Shown: positions 11,300 through 22,567, counted from the first letter of the stretch. The stretch is 64,000 bases of DNA from Brasenia schreberi (GCA_036023115.1 JAYKKT010000079.1:9003001-9067000), one strand, 5' to 3'. Translations and numbers: made by a program. Notes: a model not told the origin generated them from the letters alone.

Positions 11300-12472
11300 G
11301 ATGCCCCTCTTTGGCCTTGTCCAAATAGATTTGGATAAGGGCAAAGATGACAAACACCCCTTTTAATGTCTCCCTAGATCTAGCCGCGAAGAATATGGGA
11401 TCGTCCCATTTTAACAAAATCTCAATTTTACAAACTCTGGTAGGAGGAGATATCACGCCAAAGGGTTCACTTATGAAATCTGGTCCTAAATGGGATCATG
11501 TTCATGCAAGTACCATGCGTGGAATGCAGATGACATGGGTGTGGTGCCAAGAGTGGCGACCTCCCAGAGACCAGGTGTGGTCGAACTCTAGAGACTTACA
11601 AGGCCTACTGCTCAAAGTGAGCAAAAACCCTATGCTGTTCGATGTTCGGTTTTCAAAACTTATTTACAAAAGCTATTTACAAAAAGGGACAACTGTCTTG
11701 AGCCTCGATCCTAAGGATCTCGAGCTCTTCGTGCTTGCCCTTGTTTGAGTCTTAACACTCGCTTATCTAGCGGAGATTTTATAAGAAAACAAGCTTCATT
11801 TCAAATTCCTACGTCTTACTCGAAACGTCGAATTCTCAAACAAGATGAAATTCAAGTAAGTAAATCCTATTTTTACTTTAGGATTCCTCGAAATGAACCA
11901 TGCTTTAGCTTGGGATAAGCCAGGGATGGGAAAGAGATACCACGGTCCCTTCTGAAGCGTCCCGTGGTTTAAGGCATAGAAGGCGGAAAACTGCTCTTTT
12001 TGAGCTTTTTGGCCTCTTTTTCCTTTTTTTCCTAGAGGGTCTCCCTTTGGGAGTATTTTTTCTTTAATCCCTCTTTTTCATAAGAGAATCGATTTTTCTT
12101 TTAAACTCTGGTTTCCTTCTTTTGGAAAGAGACTTTAAATGGGAAATTCCCTTTTGATTTGGGCCTTTGTTTTCCTTTTGGAAGGAGAAGAGAAGAGGGG
12201 AGGACTTATCCCAGGCCTACACTCGATCCATTCCAGATCAGCCTATTTAGAAATAGCACGTACTACTTGCAAGTATCTTGCTATGTTGAACTAGGCCTTT
12301 CTTTGTAAGAAGAAGGATTTTGAAATGCAACCACGATTTTGAAAACTCCACTCTTTCACAAGTGCGAATTCTCTCACTTAGGTTCACACGAGTTCGCCTT
12401 TGCACCTTATTCACTCGTCTCAGGGCAGCTATCCCTCTAAAATTTTTCGAAAACCGGAATTTAATCCAGATC
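11300..12472 (-). other. Element B noncoding 3' region with polypurine tract
   Basis: The 1.2 kb between the integrase stop and the 3' LTR. The polypurine tract AAAGAGGGGC lies at 11303-11312, three bases from the LTR start. A 133-codon open frame on the opposite strand (11347-11748) is broken by indels in E and C, so I do not call it a gene. A 77-codon sense frame overlapping the integrase end (12247-12480) is also shared with E but shifted. The middle (about 11990-12200) is rich in T-runs on the given strand. Confidence 0.8.
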
Positions 12473-13801
12473 CTACACATGATACTTCTTTAAGTATTGA
12501 ATATTGATAGGATCTGCTAAATTCCTACCTTCTACATCGATCAACCAATACGAATTGTTCGTAGTGGTTGCTTGCACAACATAGGGTCCATCCCAGTTGG
12601 GGCGCCACTTGCCTAGGGGGTGTGGGCCACGATGGTGGATGGTTTTCAAGACCAGATCTCCCACTTCAAAGTGGCGAGGTCTCATGTGTTTGCTATAATG
12701 TCGGGCTATCCTTTGCCGGTATGCACGAGCATGATCCATGGCAAGGAGTCGCCTCTCATCTAGCAAATCTAGTTCGGCCATCCTAGCATGTTGAAGCGTC
12801 TCTAGGGGGAGGTCGAGTGCAATGGATGTATGGAATGAATGCAGTTGGGTATGAATGGGAAGAATGGCGTTTGTGCCATAGACCAATTCGAATGGTGTGG
12901 CATTCGTGGGAGTCCGGATGGAAGTCCTATAAGCCCATAAGGCTTCATCCAGCTTCTCATGCCACCTCCTACCCTTCTCTAAGGTCTTCTCAATGATACC
13001 AATGAGAGTCTTGTTTGTGGCTTCGGCTTGGCCGTTGCCTTGAGGGTAGTAGGGCGAGGAAAAGTGGTGAGTTATGCCATACGTGTTGCACAACTTAACC
13101 ATCCGCTCGTTCTTGAATGGGGTACCATTATCAGACACAAGGTCTCGTGGAACCCCAAATCGAGCCAAGATATTCCTCCGGATGAAAGCCACCACATGTT
13201 GCCCCATTACATTCGTTAGGGAAATGGCTTCCACCCACTTGGAGAAATACTCCGTGGCTGCTAAAATAAAACGATGCCCAATCGAGGCCTTTGGAAATAT
13301 GGGGCCTACAATGTCAAACGCCCACATGGTAAATGGCCAGGGGCTGACCACGGAATGCAATGCAGATGAAGGGATATGAATGGCGTGCCCATGCACTTGA
13401 CATGGATGACACTTCCTAACATGATCGTGACAATCCTTTTTCAGGGTGGACCAAAAATAACCCCCTCTAAGTATTTTCATCGCCATCATGTTGGCATTTA
13501 CATGACCTCCACATTCTCCATCGTGGAACTCGTGCATCACTATCCTAGCCTCCTCTAGGTCGATACACCTAAGCAGAATGCCGGTAAAACTCTTTTTGTA
13601 TAAGACCCCACCCAGAATGGTGTATCGGGTCGAAATCTTACGAATGAATGCCCTATCTTTGGATGTGGCATCCTCGGTGAATCCCCCATTTTCTAAAAAT
13701 TGTTTTATGTCATAGAACCAGGGTTTTTCAATAGACTCTGGGTTGTTTTGGCAAATATCTAAGTCGTGTGTGGATGGATGGGGCGCATGCCATATTTCCA
13801 A
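12473..13801 (-). CDS. pol: Element B integrase (frameshifted from RT-RNase H)
   Basis: 442 codons ending IQYLKKYHV. Zinc-binding N-terminus with H90, H100, C131 and C134; catalytic core D163 (AFDIVGP), D224 (SDNGTPF) and E260 (NGQAEATNK), spacing D-x35-E for the last two as in functional integrases; C-terminal GPY/F-type module (NWDGPYVV). It would insert the cDNA into host DNA and produce the 5-bp duplications seen here. A one-base loss near 13800 separates it from the upstream RT-RNase H frame, so in this copy the polyprotein would end before integrase. The start at 13801 is only the first Met in frame, not a natural start. Confidence 0.93.
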   Translation of the reverse strand: MEIWHAPHPSTHDLDICQNNPESIEKPWFYDIKQFLENGGFTEDATSKDRAFIRKISTRYTILGGVLYKKSFTGILLRCIDLEEARIVMHEFHDGECGGHVNANMMAMKILRGGYFWSTLKKDCHDHVRKCHPCQVHGHAIHIPSSALHSVVSPWPFTMWAFDIVGPIFPKASIGHRFILAATEYFSKWVEAISLTNVMGQHVVAFIRRNILARFGVPRDLVSDNGTPFKNERMVKLCNTYGITHHFSSPYYPQGNGQAEATNKTLIGIIEKTLEKGRRWHEKLDEALWAYRTSIRTPTNATPFELVYGTNAILPIHTQLHSFHTSIALDLPLETLQHARMAELDLLDERRLLAMDHARAYRQRIARHYSKHMRPRHFEVGDLVLKTIHHRGPHPLGKWRPNWDGPYVVQATTTNNSYWLIDVEGRNLADPINIQYLKKYHV

Positions 13802-16158
13802 GATCTGGTCCCTGAAATGGGATCGACCTTCAGGGCTGAACCCAAGGAGGAGAGGGCATCGGCGATGCCATTGTCCTCTCTTCCCACGTGTGTGAGCTTA
13901 CACGACTGGAAAGATTGGACCAATCGAGTGGCCAACTCGTGATATGGAAGTAGTTTCTCATTACGTACTTGCCAAATTTTTAAAACCTGGTTTATGACAA
14001 GGAGCGAATCTCCAAAGACCTCGATGCATGATGCCCCTAGAGTTTTCGAAATCCTTAAGCCTTGTATGAGTGCTTCATACTCAGCTACGTTGTTGGAACA
14101 TTCGAAATCTAAGCGGACTGCTATGGGAATCTCGCCCTTTTCAGGGGAGATTAGGATGATCCCGGCACCAGCCCCTCGTTGGTTTCGTGCCCCGTCGAAG
14201 TGCATCTTCCACACTTGGTTTTCGAAAGAATTTGCCAAAATGTGGTTTTGAAAATGGTTTTGCAATATGCCTTCATCAGGCATTTCGACAAGAGTGGGAT
14301 ATGCGTCCTCCAAGGGGAAGTCAGCCACGTAATCTGCTAGGGCCTGCCCCTTAACGGAGATCTGGTGATGGTATTTTAGATCATACTCCATTAGAAGGAG
14401 TTGCCATTTGCCCAATCTACCTGTGAGAATGGGTTTTTCGAACAAGTGCTTGATTGGATCAAGCTTGGACACTATCCAGATCTCATGATCTAGGAAGTAG
14501 TGTCTGAATTTCTGGCAGGCCCAGACTAGGGCCAAGCACGTCTTCTCCATGGCTTGATAATTTCGTTCATAAGCCAAGAGAGTTTTCGAAATATAGTAGA
14601 TGGCATACTCCTTATGGGTGTCATCCTCGTATTGAGCCAACAGGGCTCCTAAAGCGTTTACATGCACGGAGATGTATAATAAAAGCGGTTTTCCTTGCCT
14701 TGGAGGATTCAAAACGGGGGGATTAACCAAGTATGCCTTTAGTCTCTCGAAGGACTTTTGGCATTCGTCATCCCATAAGAATTTCGTGCCCTTCCTCAAC
14801 AGTTTGTTGAAGGGTTCGCATCTAGTTGCCAGATTCGATATGAATCGGCGCACAGATTGCAATCGACCCTGGAGGCTACGGACTTGGGTGAGATTGGAGG
14901 GTGGAGCCATGTCTATGATGGCTCGACACTTAGAGGGGTCGACTTCTATTCCCCTTTGGCTCACCATAAAGCCTAGAAGCTTCCCTGATTCTACCCCGAA
15001 CACACATTTTTGAGGGTTTATCTTTACTTTGTAAAGCCTAAGCCTTTCGAAGATTTTTTGTAAACATTCGATATGGGTGCATCGGGTTTTGGATTTCGCC
15101 AAGAGATCATCTACATACACTTCTACAAGCTCATGAATTTGATCATGGAAGATCGTGTTCATGGCTCGTTGGTATGTTTCGCCGGCATTTTTCAAACCAA
15201 AGGGCATGACTGTATAGCAGTACGTGCCCCATGGGGTTGTGAAGGCGGTCTTACCCTGATCTCGTGGGCTTAGTTTGATTTGATTATAGCCTGAATAGCC
15301 ATCCATAAATGAAAACATTTCATGATTTGCAGTACTATCGACTATCAAATCTATGTTTGGTAAAGGGTAATTATCCTTTGGAGTGGCTTTATTCAGGTTT
15401 CTGAAATCGATGCATATTCGAATTTTCCCATTGGTTTTTCGAACTACAACGATATTTGATAACCAATCAGAATACGCAATGGGTTTTATAAATCCGGCTT
15501 TTAGCAGATCTTCTAAACCCTCTTTGACTTGCGTGTGTACATTCGGGTGTATTTTCCTAAGCTTCTGCTTTATTGGTTTTACACCTACATCTAAGGGAAG
15601 ACGATGCTCGACTATGCTGGGATCTATACCCGGCATGTCTTCATACGTCCATGCAAACACATCTAAATAGGTCCGTAGAAATGCAATGAATGCTAACTTT
15701 TCAGTTTCATGCAAGCATGCGCCTATTTTGATGGTTTTGGGATTTGAATCATCCCCTAGGTTCACCTCTACGAAATCTCCTCCTACTGATTGGGAAGGTC
15801 TTTCAAAATCGAGAATTCTATGAAATTCTGGGAGCTCAGAAGTGGGATCTTCCTCAAGGGGATCCACTTCTGGGCTTCGATCATTCTCGTGGACTTTAGA
15901 TCCGAGGGAACTTGATGCGTGGTTTTCAAAATAACCTGGTTTTGTACTTGGATTTTCAAGTGATTTCAAAATTTTTGGTCTGGCTATGCAGACGACGTTT
16001 CTTTCGAAATTCCTTTCTTTTGCCAAAGTTAAACCAGGAGCAGCTATGTACAAAATCTTTTTGGTATTTTCCAAATTTTCGATTTTTTTGGGTTTTTGTA
16101 AAACAAGAACTTTGGGAACTATACAAAGCATACTTTTTTCGAGTTTTTGTTTTTTCAT
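13759..16158 (-). CDS. pol: Element B reverse transcriptase, RNase H and second (archaeal-type) RNase H
   Basis: 799 codons from the ATG at 16158. Reverse transcriptase about residues 215-400 (IRICIDFRNLNKAT, FMDGYSGYNQI, YVDD at 348-351); connection and first RNase H about 460-620 (YISKTLLAYERNYQAMEK); a second RNase H about 650-785 with the acidic set D655 (HFDGA), E of VAEYEAL, D of FGDSLLV and D of GIADAL. A dual RNase H is known for plant Tat-type elements. The usual NAGATYQR motif reads NAGETYQR here. The last residues after GTRS are out of frame because of the one-base loss before integrase. Confidence 0.93.
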   Translation of the reverse strand: MKKQKLEKSMLCIVPKVLVLQKPKKIENLENTKKILYIAAPGLTLAKERNFERNVVCIARPKILKSLENPSTKPGYFENHASSSLGSKVHENDRSPEVDPLEEDPTSELPEFHRILDFERPSQSVGGDFVEVNLGDDSNPKTIKIGACLHETEKLAFIAFLRTYLDVFAWTYEDMPGIDPSIVEHRLPLDVGVKPIKQKLRKIHPNVHTQVKEGLEDLLKAGFIKPIAYSDWLSNIVVVRKTNGKIRICIDFRNLNKATPKDNYPLPNIDLIVDSTANHEMFSFMDGYSGYNQIKLSPRDQGKTAFTTPWGTYCYTVMPFGLKNAGETYQRAMNTIFHDQIHELVEVYVDDLLAKSKTRCTHIECLQKIFERLRLYKVKINPQKCVFGVESGKLLGFMVSQRGIEVDPSKCRAIIDMAPPSNLTQVRSLQGRLQSVRRFISNLATRCEPFNKLLRKGTKFLWDDECQKSFERLKAYLVNPPVLNPPRQGKPLLLYISVHVNALGALLAQYEDDTHKEYAIYYISKTLLAYERNYQAMEKTCLALVWACQKFRHYFLDHEIWIVSKLDPIKHLFEKPILTGRLGKWQLLLMEYDLKYHHQISVKGQALADYVADFPLEDAYPTLVEMPDEGILQNHFQNHILANSFENQVWKMHFDGARNQRGAGAGIILISPEKGEIPIAVRLDFECSNNVAEYEALIQGLRISKTLGASCIEVFGDSLLVINQVLKIWQVRNEKLLPYHELATRLVQSFQSCKLTHVGREDNGIADALSSLGSALKVDPISGTRSWKYGMRPIHPHTT

Positions 16159-16248
16159 TGTTTTTGGTTTTTCTTGTTTTTCGATTTTTTGGATTTTAAG
16201 TTTTCAAATGTTTTTGGTATTTTTAGAAAAAGGGATCTTCCGTCATAC

Positions 16249-16250
16249 CT
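16249..16250 (-). promoter_or_regulatory. Splice-acceptor-like AG in front of pol (B)
   Basis: Sense TTTTCCCTTTGTAG then GTATGACGG, 20 bases after the gag-pro TAA. Same site as in A, D, E and F. Confidence 0.45.
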
Positions 16251-16271
16251 ACAAAGGGAAAACACTATGGG

Positions 16272-19141
16272 TTAGACTCGGAATAGGAGGTCTAAACCAT
16301 AGGTCTCTTCTAAGACAGGCTCCGGGGCACCCTTGACCCAGGTGGTCACAGGGGGTGGCTCCGGCGGTATTCGGGGAGTATAGCCGATCCCATATCGGCT
16401 TGGGTTGGCCCTAGGAAGGATGGGCTCTAGGAGACCCTGGTTTTGTGCCCCTAGACTCTTGTAGGGCGTGTAGCCCATGTTCAATAACATGTTCCACGAC
16501 CTTTTGTTTTTTGAAAAGATGGGATATAAGTCGTGGTCCTGGAACATGCTATCGTCCATATTAGGCTCGTATGGCCTTTTGTCCAGGGGTTTTGGAAATA
16601 GGGAACGCTTGGGTTTTCCTAGGAGGATTAGAGTCGGGAGGGGGCCTGCTTTGGGCGGCCCCTTCACACATACAACCTTCCTAGGGTTGTTCAACACGAG
16701 CCGAAGTGGCTCAACCATAATTTGCCCCAGGTTAGCCTCATGGGCCTGGGAGCTCGATAAACAAGGGGAGTTTATGATCCCCTGAAGCTGTGGGTGACTC
16801 TCACCTAGGATCACTACGACTTGGTCCCTAAAAGGGATCTTGACACACTTGTGGAAGGTGGATGGCACAGCGCACAAACTGTGTATCCAGGGTCTTCCCA
16901 GCAACAGGTTATAATGGGGGTGGATGTCCAAGACATGGAACACCCCCGTGTGTTCGATCCCTCCCGTTTCCATTGGGAGTTCGATGGATCCTAAAGGCCT
17001 AGACGCATTCCCATCGTATCCAGTGATAACGATGGGGCTTGGGTTCACTGAAGTCAAGGTGACTCCAATTTTATACGCCACGTGAAGTGGAAGGATGTTG
17101 AGCCCTCCTCCACCATCGACTAGGCACCTGTCCAGAGAGTGGTTGTTTAGAACCACCTCGATATGCAGGGCCTGGTTATGGGTTTCGTAGGGTCTATCTA
17201 CATCATCTTCCGAAAAGGTGATGGGCGATTTTGCTCCTAATAAAGCCACTTGGGCAGACAAGGACTCCGGACTTATGTTCGAATCAACCTTGGCCCTTTC
17301 TAGAATTTTCTCTAAGACAAGTCTATGCCTAGGCGAGGTTTTGATAAGCTCTAGGATAGACATGTGAATAGGAATCTTTGAAAGGTGGTTTTCGAAATCA
17401 TAAGGATTTAGGATGATTTTGTCCTTATCTGCTTTTGGCAGACCACTAGGGATACATGCTTTTGAGGGGCCAGGCACACTGACCACCTTTTGAGCACCTT
17501 GAAGGTGCGGGGGTTGGTAGATCCTCCCGGATCTAGTGACTTCCCCCACGACCAGCCTAGGGTTCGCGCTAAACTTGGCTCTAAGGATGAGCTGAGGAGA
17601 ACCTTGGGTTTTCAAAACTGGTTTTGCCGGGGTTTCCACTTTTGATGGTCCCCGAATGACGACTTGGGCGGGCCTCTTGTATAGTACAAGGATGGGCGCA
17701 CAAGCGGGTCGACCAGGTTCAGGCTTTTGCGCTAGTTCCTTGGAAATGGTGAGGGTACATACCTCCTTCCTTTCCCACTGCCACTGGCGTGTTTGGGAAA
17801 GGGTTCCTTGAAGATAGCTTGAGGTGGCTCAGGTTCCGCAGTGACCTGGAGCCGGCCCTCCGCTATCAAGTTCTCAATTTTATTTAGAAGAGAGAAGCAC
17901 CGTTTGGTATCATGGCCTTTGAGCCGATGATACTTGCAAAACCGGTTTAAATACCCCCCTTTGGACATGACTCCTTCGGGGATTTCAGGGAGTTCGATCA
18001 TGCCCTGGGCAAGTAGGAGGTCTAGGACCTCCGACACAGGTTGCCCCAGCGGAGTGTACTCCCGTTTTTCAATTGGTTTTGAGAAATTGCGTTCTCTCTT
18101 ATTTTCTATTTTTTCAAAATTTTTAGAAGTGCCCGCCATGCCTGGATCCACCCGGACATTGGCGATTTTATGGGGCTTTGCCCCTTTGTCCGTTGTGGGC
18201 AGCCCATATGCGATGGGCTTTTCCACACGTGTTTTGGGAACGGCACTTCCTTTCCATAAGTGGTCGTATGTCCCTTTTCGCAAGTTGGTTTCGAAAAGGG
18301 AGGCCTTTTTGATCAACTTATGGAAAGTTGAAATCTCATGGAGCGAGAGAAGGGTTTTTAACTCGCTTTTGAAATTATCCAGGATGAGCATTACTGCGCA
18401 TCCTTCGGATATAGGCTCTCGCACTTGGCCTAAAAGAGACCTCCATCTTATAATGAAGGCATGCACGTCTTCGTTCATGCCTTGCTTTGTATCCCTTAGG
18501 GTATTCAGGGTTGGCGTGACTTCCACGTTGTGTGCAAACCTTTGCATGAAGCAGTTCGCTAACTCTTCAAAAGTAGCGAACTGGCTTAAGTCGTAGGAAG
18601 CCAGCCATTTGGCAGCTGTGCCCTTAAGGGATAGAGGGAACCAATACACCCATTTCATCGAGTCCTTTTTCTTCTTATGGGCTCGACGTGAGAAAAGCTG
18701 CAAGTGAGACCTAGGGTCTCCCATGCCATCATACCGATGGAAGTTCGGTATTTCATCGTCACTGTCTGTTTCGTAATCCATAGGAAGGAAATCAGACAGG
18801 GCGTAGCTTCTTTTCTCTTTATTTTGCCCTTTCAGCAGTTGCTGTAGGGCTTTACGGTCCTTTTGTGTGAAGGACTCGTGGTATTGGTTGCCTTCCATTA
18901 CGGAGGCTTCTTTTTGCTTGCGAGGTTTTTCAATTTTCTTTTTAGGCCTTTGTTCACCGTTTGATGAACATGAATCGCCTACTTCAGCCTCTTGGCTGAG
19001 AGCATCGATTTTGGCCTCAAATTCCCTTCTCAAGTCCTCGATTTCATCTAGTTTTATTTTGTTTTTGAAAATCCTCCTAGAGTGAGAACTTGATGCGCAT
19101 GAGCCTTGGCTCGACACTTCACTTGGATTGGATTTTGACAT
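16272..19141 (-). pseudogene. gag-pro: Element B gag-protease, one frameshift
   Basis: Start ATG 19141 (MSKSNPSEV), stop TAA 16272-16274. Gag domain and C-x2-H-x4-H-x4-C knuckle (about residue 400) are intact. A single T is missing in a TCCTTTCC run near 17766 relative to A, E and G, which throws the frame out just after the knuckle (SGSGKG). The frame resumes for the protease part, with the LVDGGGGLNILP motif (Asp codon 17115-17117) and C-terminal LDLLFRV. Because the break is one base in a short homopolymer it could also be a sequencing error; two such breaks in the youngest copy make that worth considering. Confidence 0.9.
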
Positions 19142-19166
19142 GCTTTTCAAGCTTTTTCAAAATTTC

Positions 19167-19168
19167 CT
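19167..19168 (-). promoter_or_regulatory. Splice-acceptor-like AG in front of gag (B)
   Basis: Sense TTCTTTGCTTTTACTTAG then GAAATTTTG, 25 bases before the ATG. With the donor at 20631-20636 the intron would be about 1.47 kb. Confidence 0.45.
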
Positions 19169-19260
19169 AAGTAAAAGCAAAGAAAACAAGTTAAAACGAC
19201 ACCTTTATAAAATTTTCGCAAGACTCCTACAAGTAAACTCGATTTTTGAAAAAGGCTCAC

Positions 19261-19278
19261 GTCCCACCGGGCGTGCCA
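19261..19278 (-). other. Primer binding site of element B
   Basis: Sense TGGCACGCCCGGTGGGAC, five bases (GAGAT) after the LTR end. Confidence 0.88.
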
Positions 19279-19371
19279 ATCTCTGTAGACGCGCGAAAAT
19301 CCCCGCCTCTTCGCCCCTTTCGTGGCTTGGAGTGGATCTTATCGTGCGTCTAAGGCCTATGTATACAAACA

Positions 19372-19401
19372 GGGCGTGCCAGCTAGCTTACTTAAGCTAG
19401 C
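19372..19401 (-). other. U5 hairpin plus primer-site-like 10-mer (B 5' LTR)
   Basis: Sense hairpin GCTAGCTTAAGTAAGCTAGC (19382-19401) then TGGCACGCCC (19372-19381); the real primer site lies about 110 bases downstream. Confidence 0.82.
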
Positions 19402-19886
19402 GAAGATATATTTAACACTGACTTCTAAACGTGGCGACTGTGAGCAAGTGAGCTCTTGTCGTCGCAGACCTTCTTGCACCGATGCGCAAGGGTCAGTCTG
19501 TACGCTTTTGCAAAAATCGAGTTTTAGGGAGAAAGTCTACGAAACGATTCGAGGTGTCTATTTCGGGTCTTTAAGATGTGATTGCATGTTTTAGATCACG
19601 TGGATTTGCACGTGCCTAAGTCTTTTCTTTTATCCCTTTTTGGGTCGCCTAGTTTGTGTGTTATGAACACTCCACTACATGGGCGAATTCGAGCGGGGGT
19701 TGCTTCGATGCAATATGCGTCCTACCTCGTGGTATGGCGTAGATGCAATGCAAACTCACGCTACTCCAAAGGGAAAACCCGAAATGTAAAGACAATACGG
19801 AAGGGAAATAACAGAAGGGAAATAACCGAAGGGAAATAACCGAAGGGAAATAACCGAAGGGAAATACGTATATATCTTATGTATAT

Positions 19887-20398
19887 GAGCCCTTACTCGG
19901 GTCTTGCAAATAAGAGCGAAGGCTCAATGTGGGTGCGTGTTTGAATTGAAAGACTTACACACACGACATGAAATTAAACCCAAATATAAATTGCAGTATG
20001 GCCTTGACTAAGGTCTTGAGAGTAAGAGCGAAGGCTCAATGTGTGTGAGAGTGTTTAAATTGAAGTACTACACACACGACATAAATGAAACCCAAATATA
20101 ACTGCAATAAGGCCTTTACTAAGGTCTTGGGAGTAAGAGCGAAGGCTCAATGTGTGTGAAAGTGCTTGAATTGAAAGACTTACTCACACGACAAGAAATA
20201 AAACCCAAATAGTATAGGTCGGCCCTTACTTGGGTCTTTCAAATAAGAGCGAAAGCTCAATGTGTGTGAGAGTGTTTAAATTGAAAGACTTACTCACACG
20301 ACATGAAATGAAACCCAAATAGTATAGGTCGGCCCTTACTTGGGTCTTTCAAATAAGAGCGAAAGCTCAATGTGTGTGAGAGTGCTTAAATTGAAAGA
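19887..20398 (-). repeat. Tandem ~110-bp leader repeats (B 5' LTR)
   Basis: About five units; the two most LTR-internal are nearly identical, those nearer the primer site more diverged. Each holds a GAGC/GCTC stem and a short CCC/GGG or CCTT/AAGG stem. Confidence 0.88.
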
Positions 20399-20630
20399 CA
20401 ACACACCCAACTTAAACAAAACCCTTCGGAAATGAAATATATACGTACACTTATATATTAGGGGCTGATTAGGCCCGTGTGTGTTTGAAATTGTGCACGA
20501 CTAAGAGAGTGCACGTGTGTGGTTGTGCCAAGCCACGTTATTACAAGCGGGGGGAGACTATGCTCCGTTATTACAACCCCGTATCAAATTGAATTTCAAG
20601 CAAGTGTATGATTAAAGACCGAGTTTAGAA

Positions 20631-20636
20631 ACTTAC
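20631..20636 (-). promoter_or_regulatory. Second splice-donor-like GTAAGT (B 5' LTR)
   Basis: Sense CCAGCTACTT then GTAAGTTTC. Neighbouring bases vary between copies while GTAAGT is kept. Confidence 0.42.
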
Positions 20637-20685
20637 AAGTAGCTGGTCCGTAGAGGTCTTGCTTGAGCGTGGCCTTGGCTTTGGG
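20637..20685 (-). other. Possible 49-nt mini-exon in B 5' LTR
   Basis: Bounded on the sense strand by CCATTTGCAG before it and GTAAGT after it. Counterparts of 49-57 bases lie in the A, E, F and G LTRs. Length is not kept as a multiple of three, so it is not evidently coding. Inferred only from splice-like borders. Confidence 0.35.
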
Positions 20686-21080
20686 CTGCAAATGGGAGCT
20701 CCGCGAAGGTGTGTGACCAAGGGTGCTGGCCGGCTGCAAATGGGGCGCGGGATGGACGCCTCGAAGGGGACCGGTGGCAAGTGGGCGGCGCCTCCAAGTA
20801 GGGAGTTTAGAGTGGCTGACTAAGTGGGTCTTAGGGTCACTAGGGAAGTTAGGGACTTAGGGAAACTGGACCTAAAAGGTGAGCTAGTGGGAAGGCCAAA
20901 GAGAACGCCTAGGGGGGGGGTTGGCCGAATGGGAAATGGTGGCTAAGTAGTGGCCAGCCACTTGGGTTATCCTAGGTTCGGCTAGGCTTAGGTGGTGGCG
21001 GCAAAGAGGCTGAGCTAAGGGGAAGATGGGTGGCTAAGAGTGGAGAGGTGGTAGAGAGTGGTTTTGAGGGAGTTAGGGGG

Positions 21081-21086
21081 ACTTAC
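21081..21086 (-). promoter_or_regulatory. First splice-donor-like GTAAGT (B 5' LTR)
   Basis: Sense CCATTCG then GTAAGTCCC, about 260 bases after the TATA-like box. Counterparts: GTAAGC in A, E, G and S, GTAAGT in the 25.8 kb piece, GTTAGT in F. Confidence 0.42.
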
Positions 21087-21343
21087 CGAATGGGAAGGAG
21101 TGGCGGCAAAGGTGGCTGTCGGCTGGTGGAAGATGGGAGAAGGAGAGGGCCCGGCTGAGTGAGGTGGTGGTGTCCGGCTGGGGGGCAGTGATGGTGGACG
21201 GAAGAGGGAGAGTGGCGGAGCAGGTGGCGGCTGGTGGGGCTGGAGCTGCTGGGAAGACGGGTGAGAGATGGGAGAAGGAGAGGGCCCGGCTGGGTGGTGG
21301 AGTGGTTCCCACTTGGAAAACCCGCCCACAATGAGGGGGGGGG

Positions 21344-21351
21344 TTTAAATA
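21344..21351 (-). promoter_or_regulatory. TATA-like box of B 5' LTR
   Basis: Sense CCCCTATTTAAACCCC followed by a C-run; same place as in the other LTRs. Confidence 0.55.
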
Positions 21352-22567
21352 GGGGATGGGTAGGTCGGTTAGGGCTGGGTTGTGGGTAGTGGTTAGGTGG
21401 TTTAGGTAGGGTAGTATGTAGATAAGGTGGGCTGGATGGGGTTGGGCCAGATATTTTAAAACTAGGTGTTTGGGAAAATCGTGGGCTAAGGGTGGTTTAG
21501 GGCTAGGTTAGGTGGTTGGGTTTTAGGGTGAGGTTTAGTGAGCTAGGTTAGGTGGTTTAGGCTAGGATTAGGGAAATTAATCTAGGTTTAGGGAAGGATT
21601 AGGGGAGTGGGTTAGGTGATTAGGTTGGGATTAGGCCGGGATTAGGGAAGTGGGTTAGGTGATTTAGGTTCAGATTAGGGGTGGATTAGGGGTTTAGGCT
21701 AGGTTTAGGCATTTTGGGTTAGGTTTAGGTGAAGGAGCTCCCTTAGCATGGCCCATAGACCTTGATCACCCCATGTTGGTGCAGCCCTAGGTTAGGTTTT
21801 AGCTAATTACAAGCTTAAACCCACTCAATTAGGCTAAACCACAAGATTAAACCCAAACTTGACACACAAGTCAAGCTTAATACAACATTCTTGATATTTA
21901 TCACCCCCACTCTCTCTCATGCCCAATATCCCACGTGAATTTCAAGTGGGCCCCACCTCCATTTATGAGAAGGTGATGTGGGCCATGGATATGGATATTG
22001 GATTGGATTTCTGGATCCAAATCCAAATCCAAATCCACATATGGGTTTGGATTGGAATCTGGATATATATGGTCCAGATCCAATCCAACTGAACTCTGAC
22101 TCCTTCGAGCTGGGTTCGAGACGGACGATTTGTGCGGGGCCTGACAGCATCAGTGCTCCGTCTGCGTTGGGTCTTCGCCAACATGGTCGTCCGCCTCCGT
22201 TTCTGCCTTCCGGAGATGACTTCAAATGCTTTTTTGATAAGAACAGGGTCTTGGACGTTCGAGATCCTGGGATGTGAATCAGATGCAAGAGATGCTGTGC
22301 CGGGCTTGACAGGTGCTCCGGTTCCGGGCTCTTCTTGGCTCTCCTGGTCCTGTCTTGATCGAGCCAAGCCACTTCGGGGTTTCAAAACATGTTTTAAAAG
22401 GGTTTTCAAAAGCTATATCATATGTTTTTGAAAGATAAAGTTTAAAACATATATACAGGGTTTGTTTGGAAGGCTCCTGGGTTTCCAAACTCAAAAATGG
22501 CCCTTTGGGGCTGCTTGTATAAAACCAGATTTGTTTAAGAAATTCGTGGGATTTCGGGGTGTTTACA

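Larger units (their letters stand above)
8001..22567 (-). mobile_element. Element B: full-length Ty3/gypsy retrotransposon (14.6 kb) inserted in A LTR
   Basis: Complete on structure: LTRs 8001-11299 and 19284-22567, primer site, gag-pro, pol, polypurine tract, and a perfect 5-bp target duplication CGGAG (7996-8000 and 22568-22572). The duplication lies in the LTR of A, whose sequence continues unbroken across the two flanks. The two LTRs differ by about six substitutions and a few indels that I could find by eye, so the insertion is young. It is nevertheless broken by two single-base frameshifts (near 17766 and 13800). Confidence 0.97.
19284..22567 (-). repeat. Element B 5' LTR
   Basis: 3284 bp, sense start TGTAAACACCCC at 22567, end TCTACA at 19284. 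Internal landmarks: GGATTT foldback (about 21985-22090), CCTAA-rich tract (21480-21740), TATA-like box, two donor-like sites, repeat array and U5 hairpin, each listed separately. It drives transcription of B if anything does. No gene. Confidence 0.97.

Noticed and set aside
11347..11748. Antisense frame as a real gene
   Set aside because: Counterparts in E and C are broken by indels; kept only as a low-interest finding.
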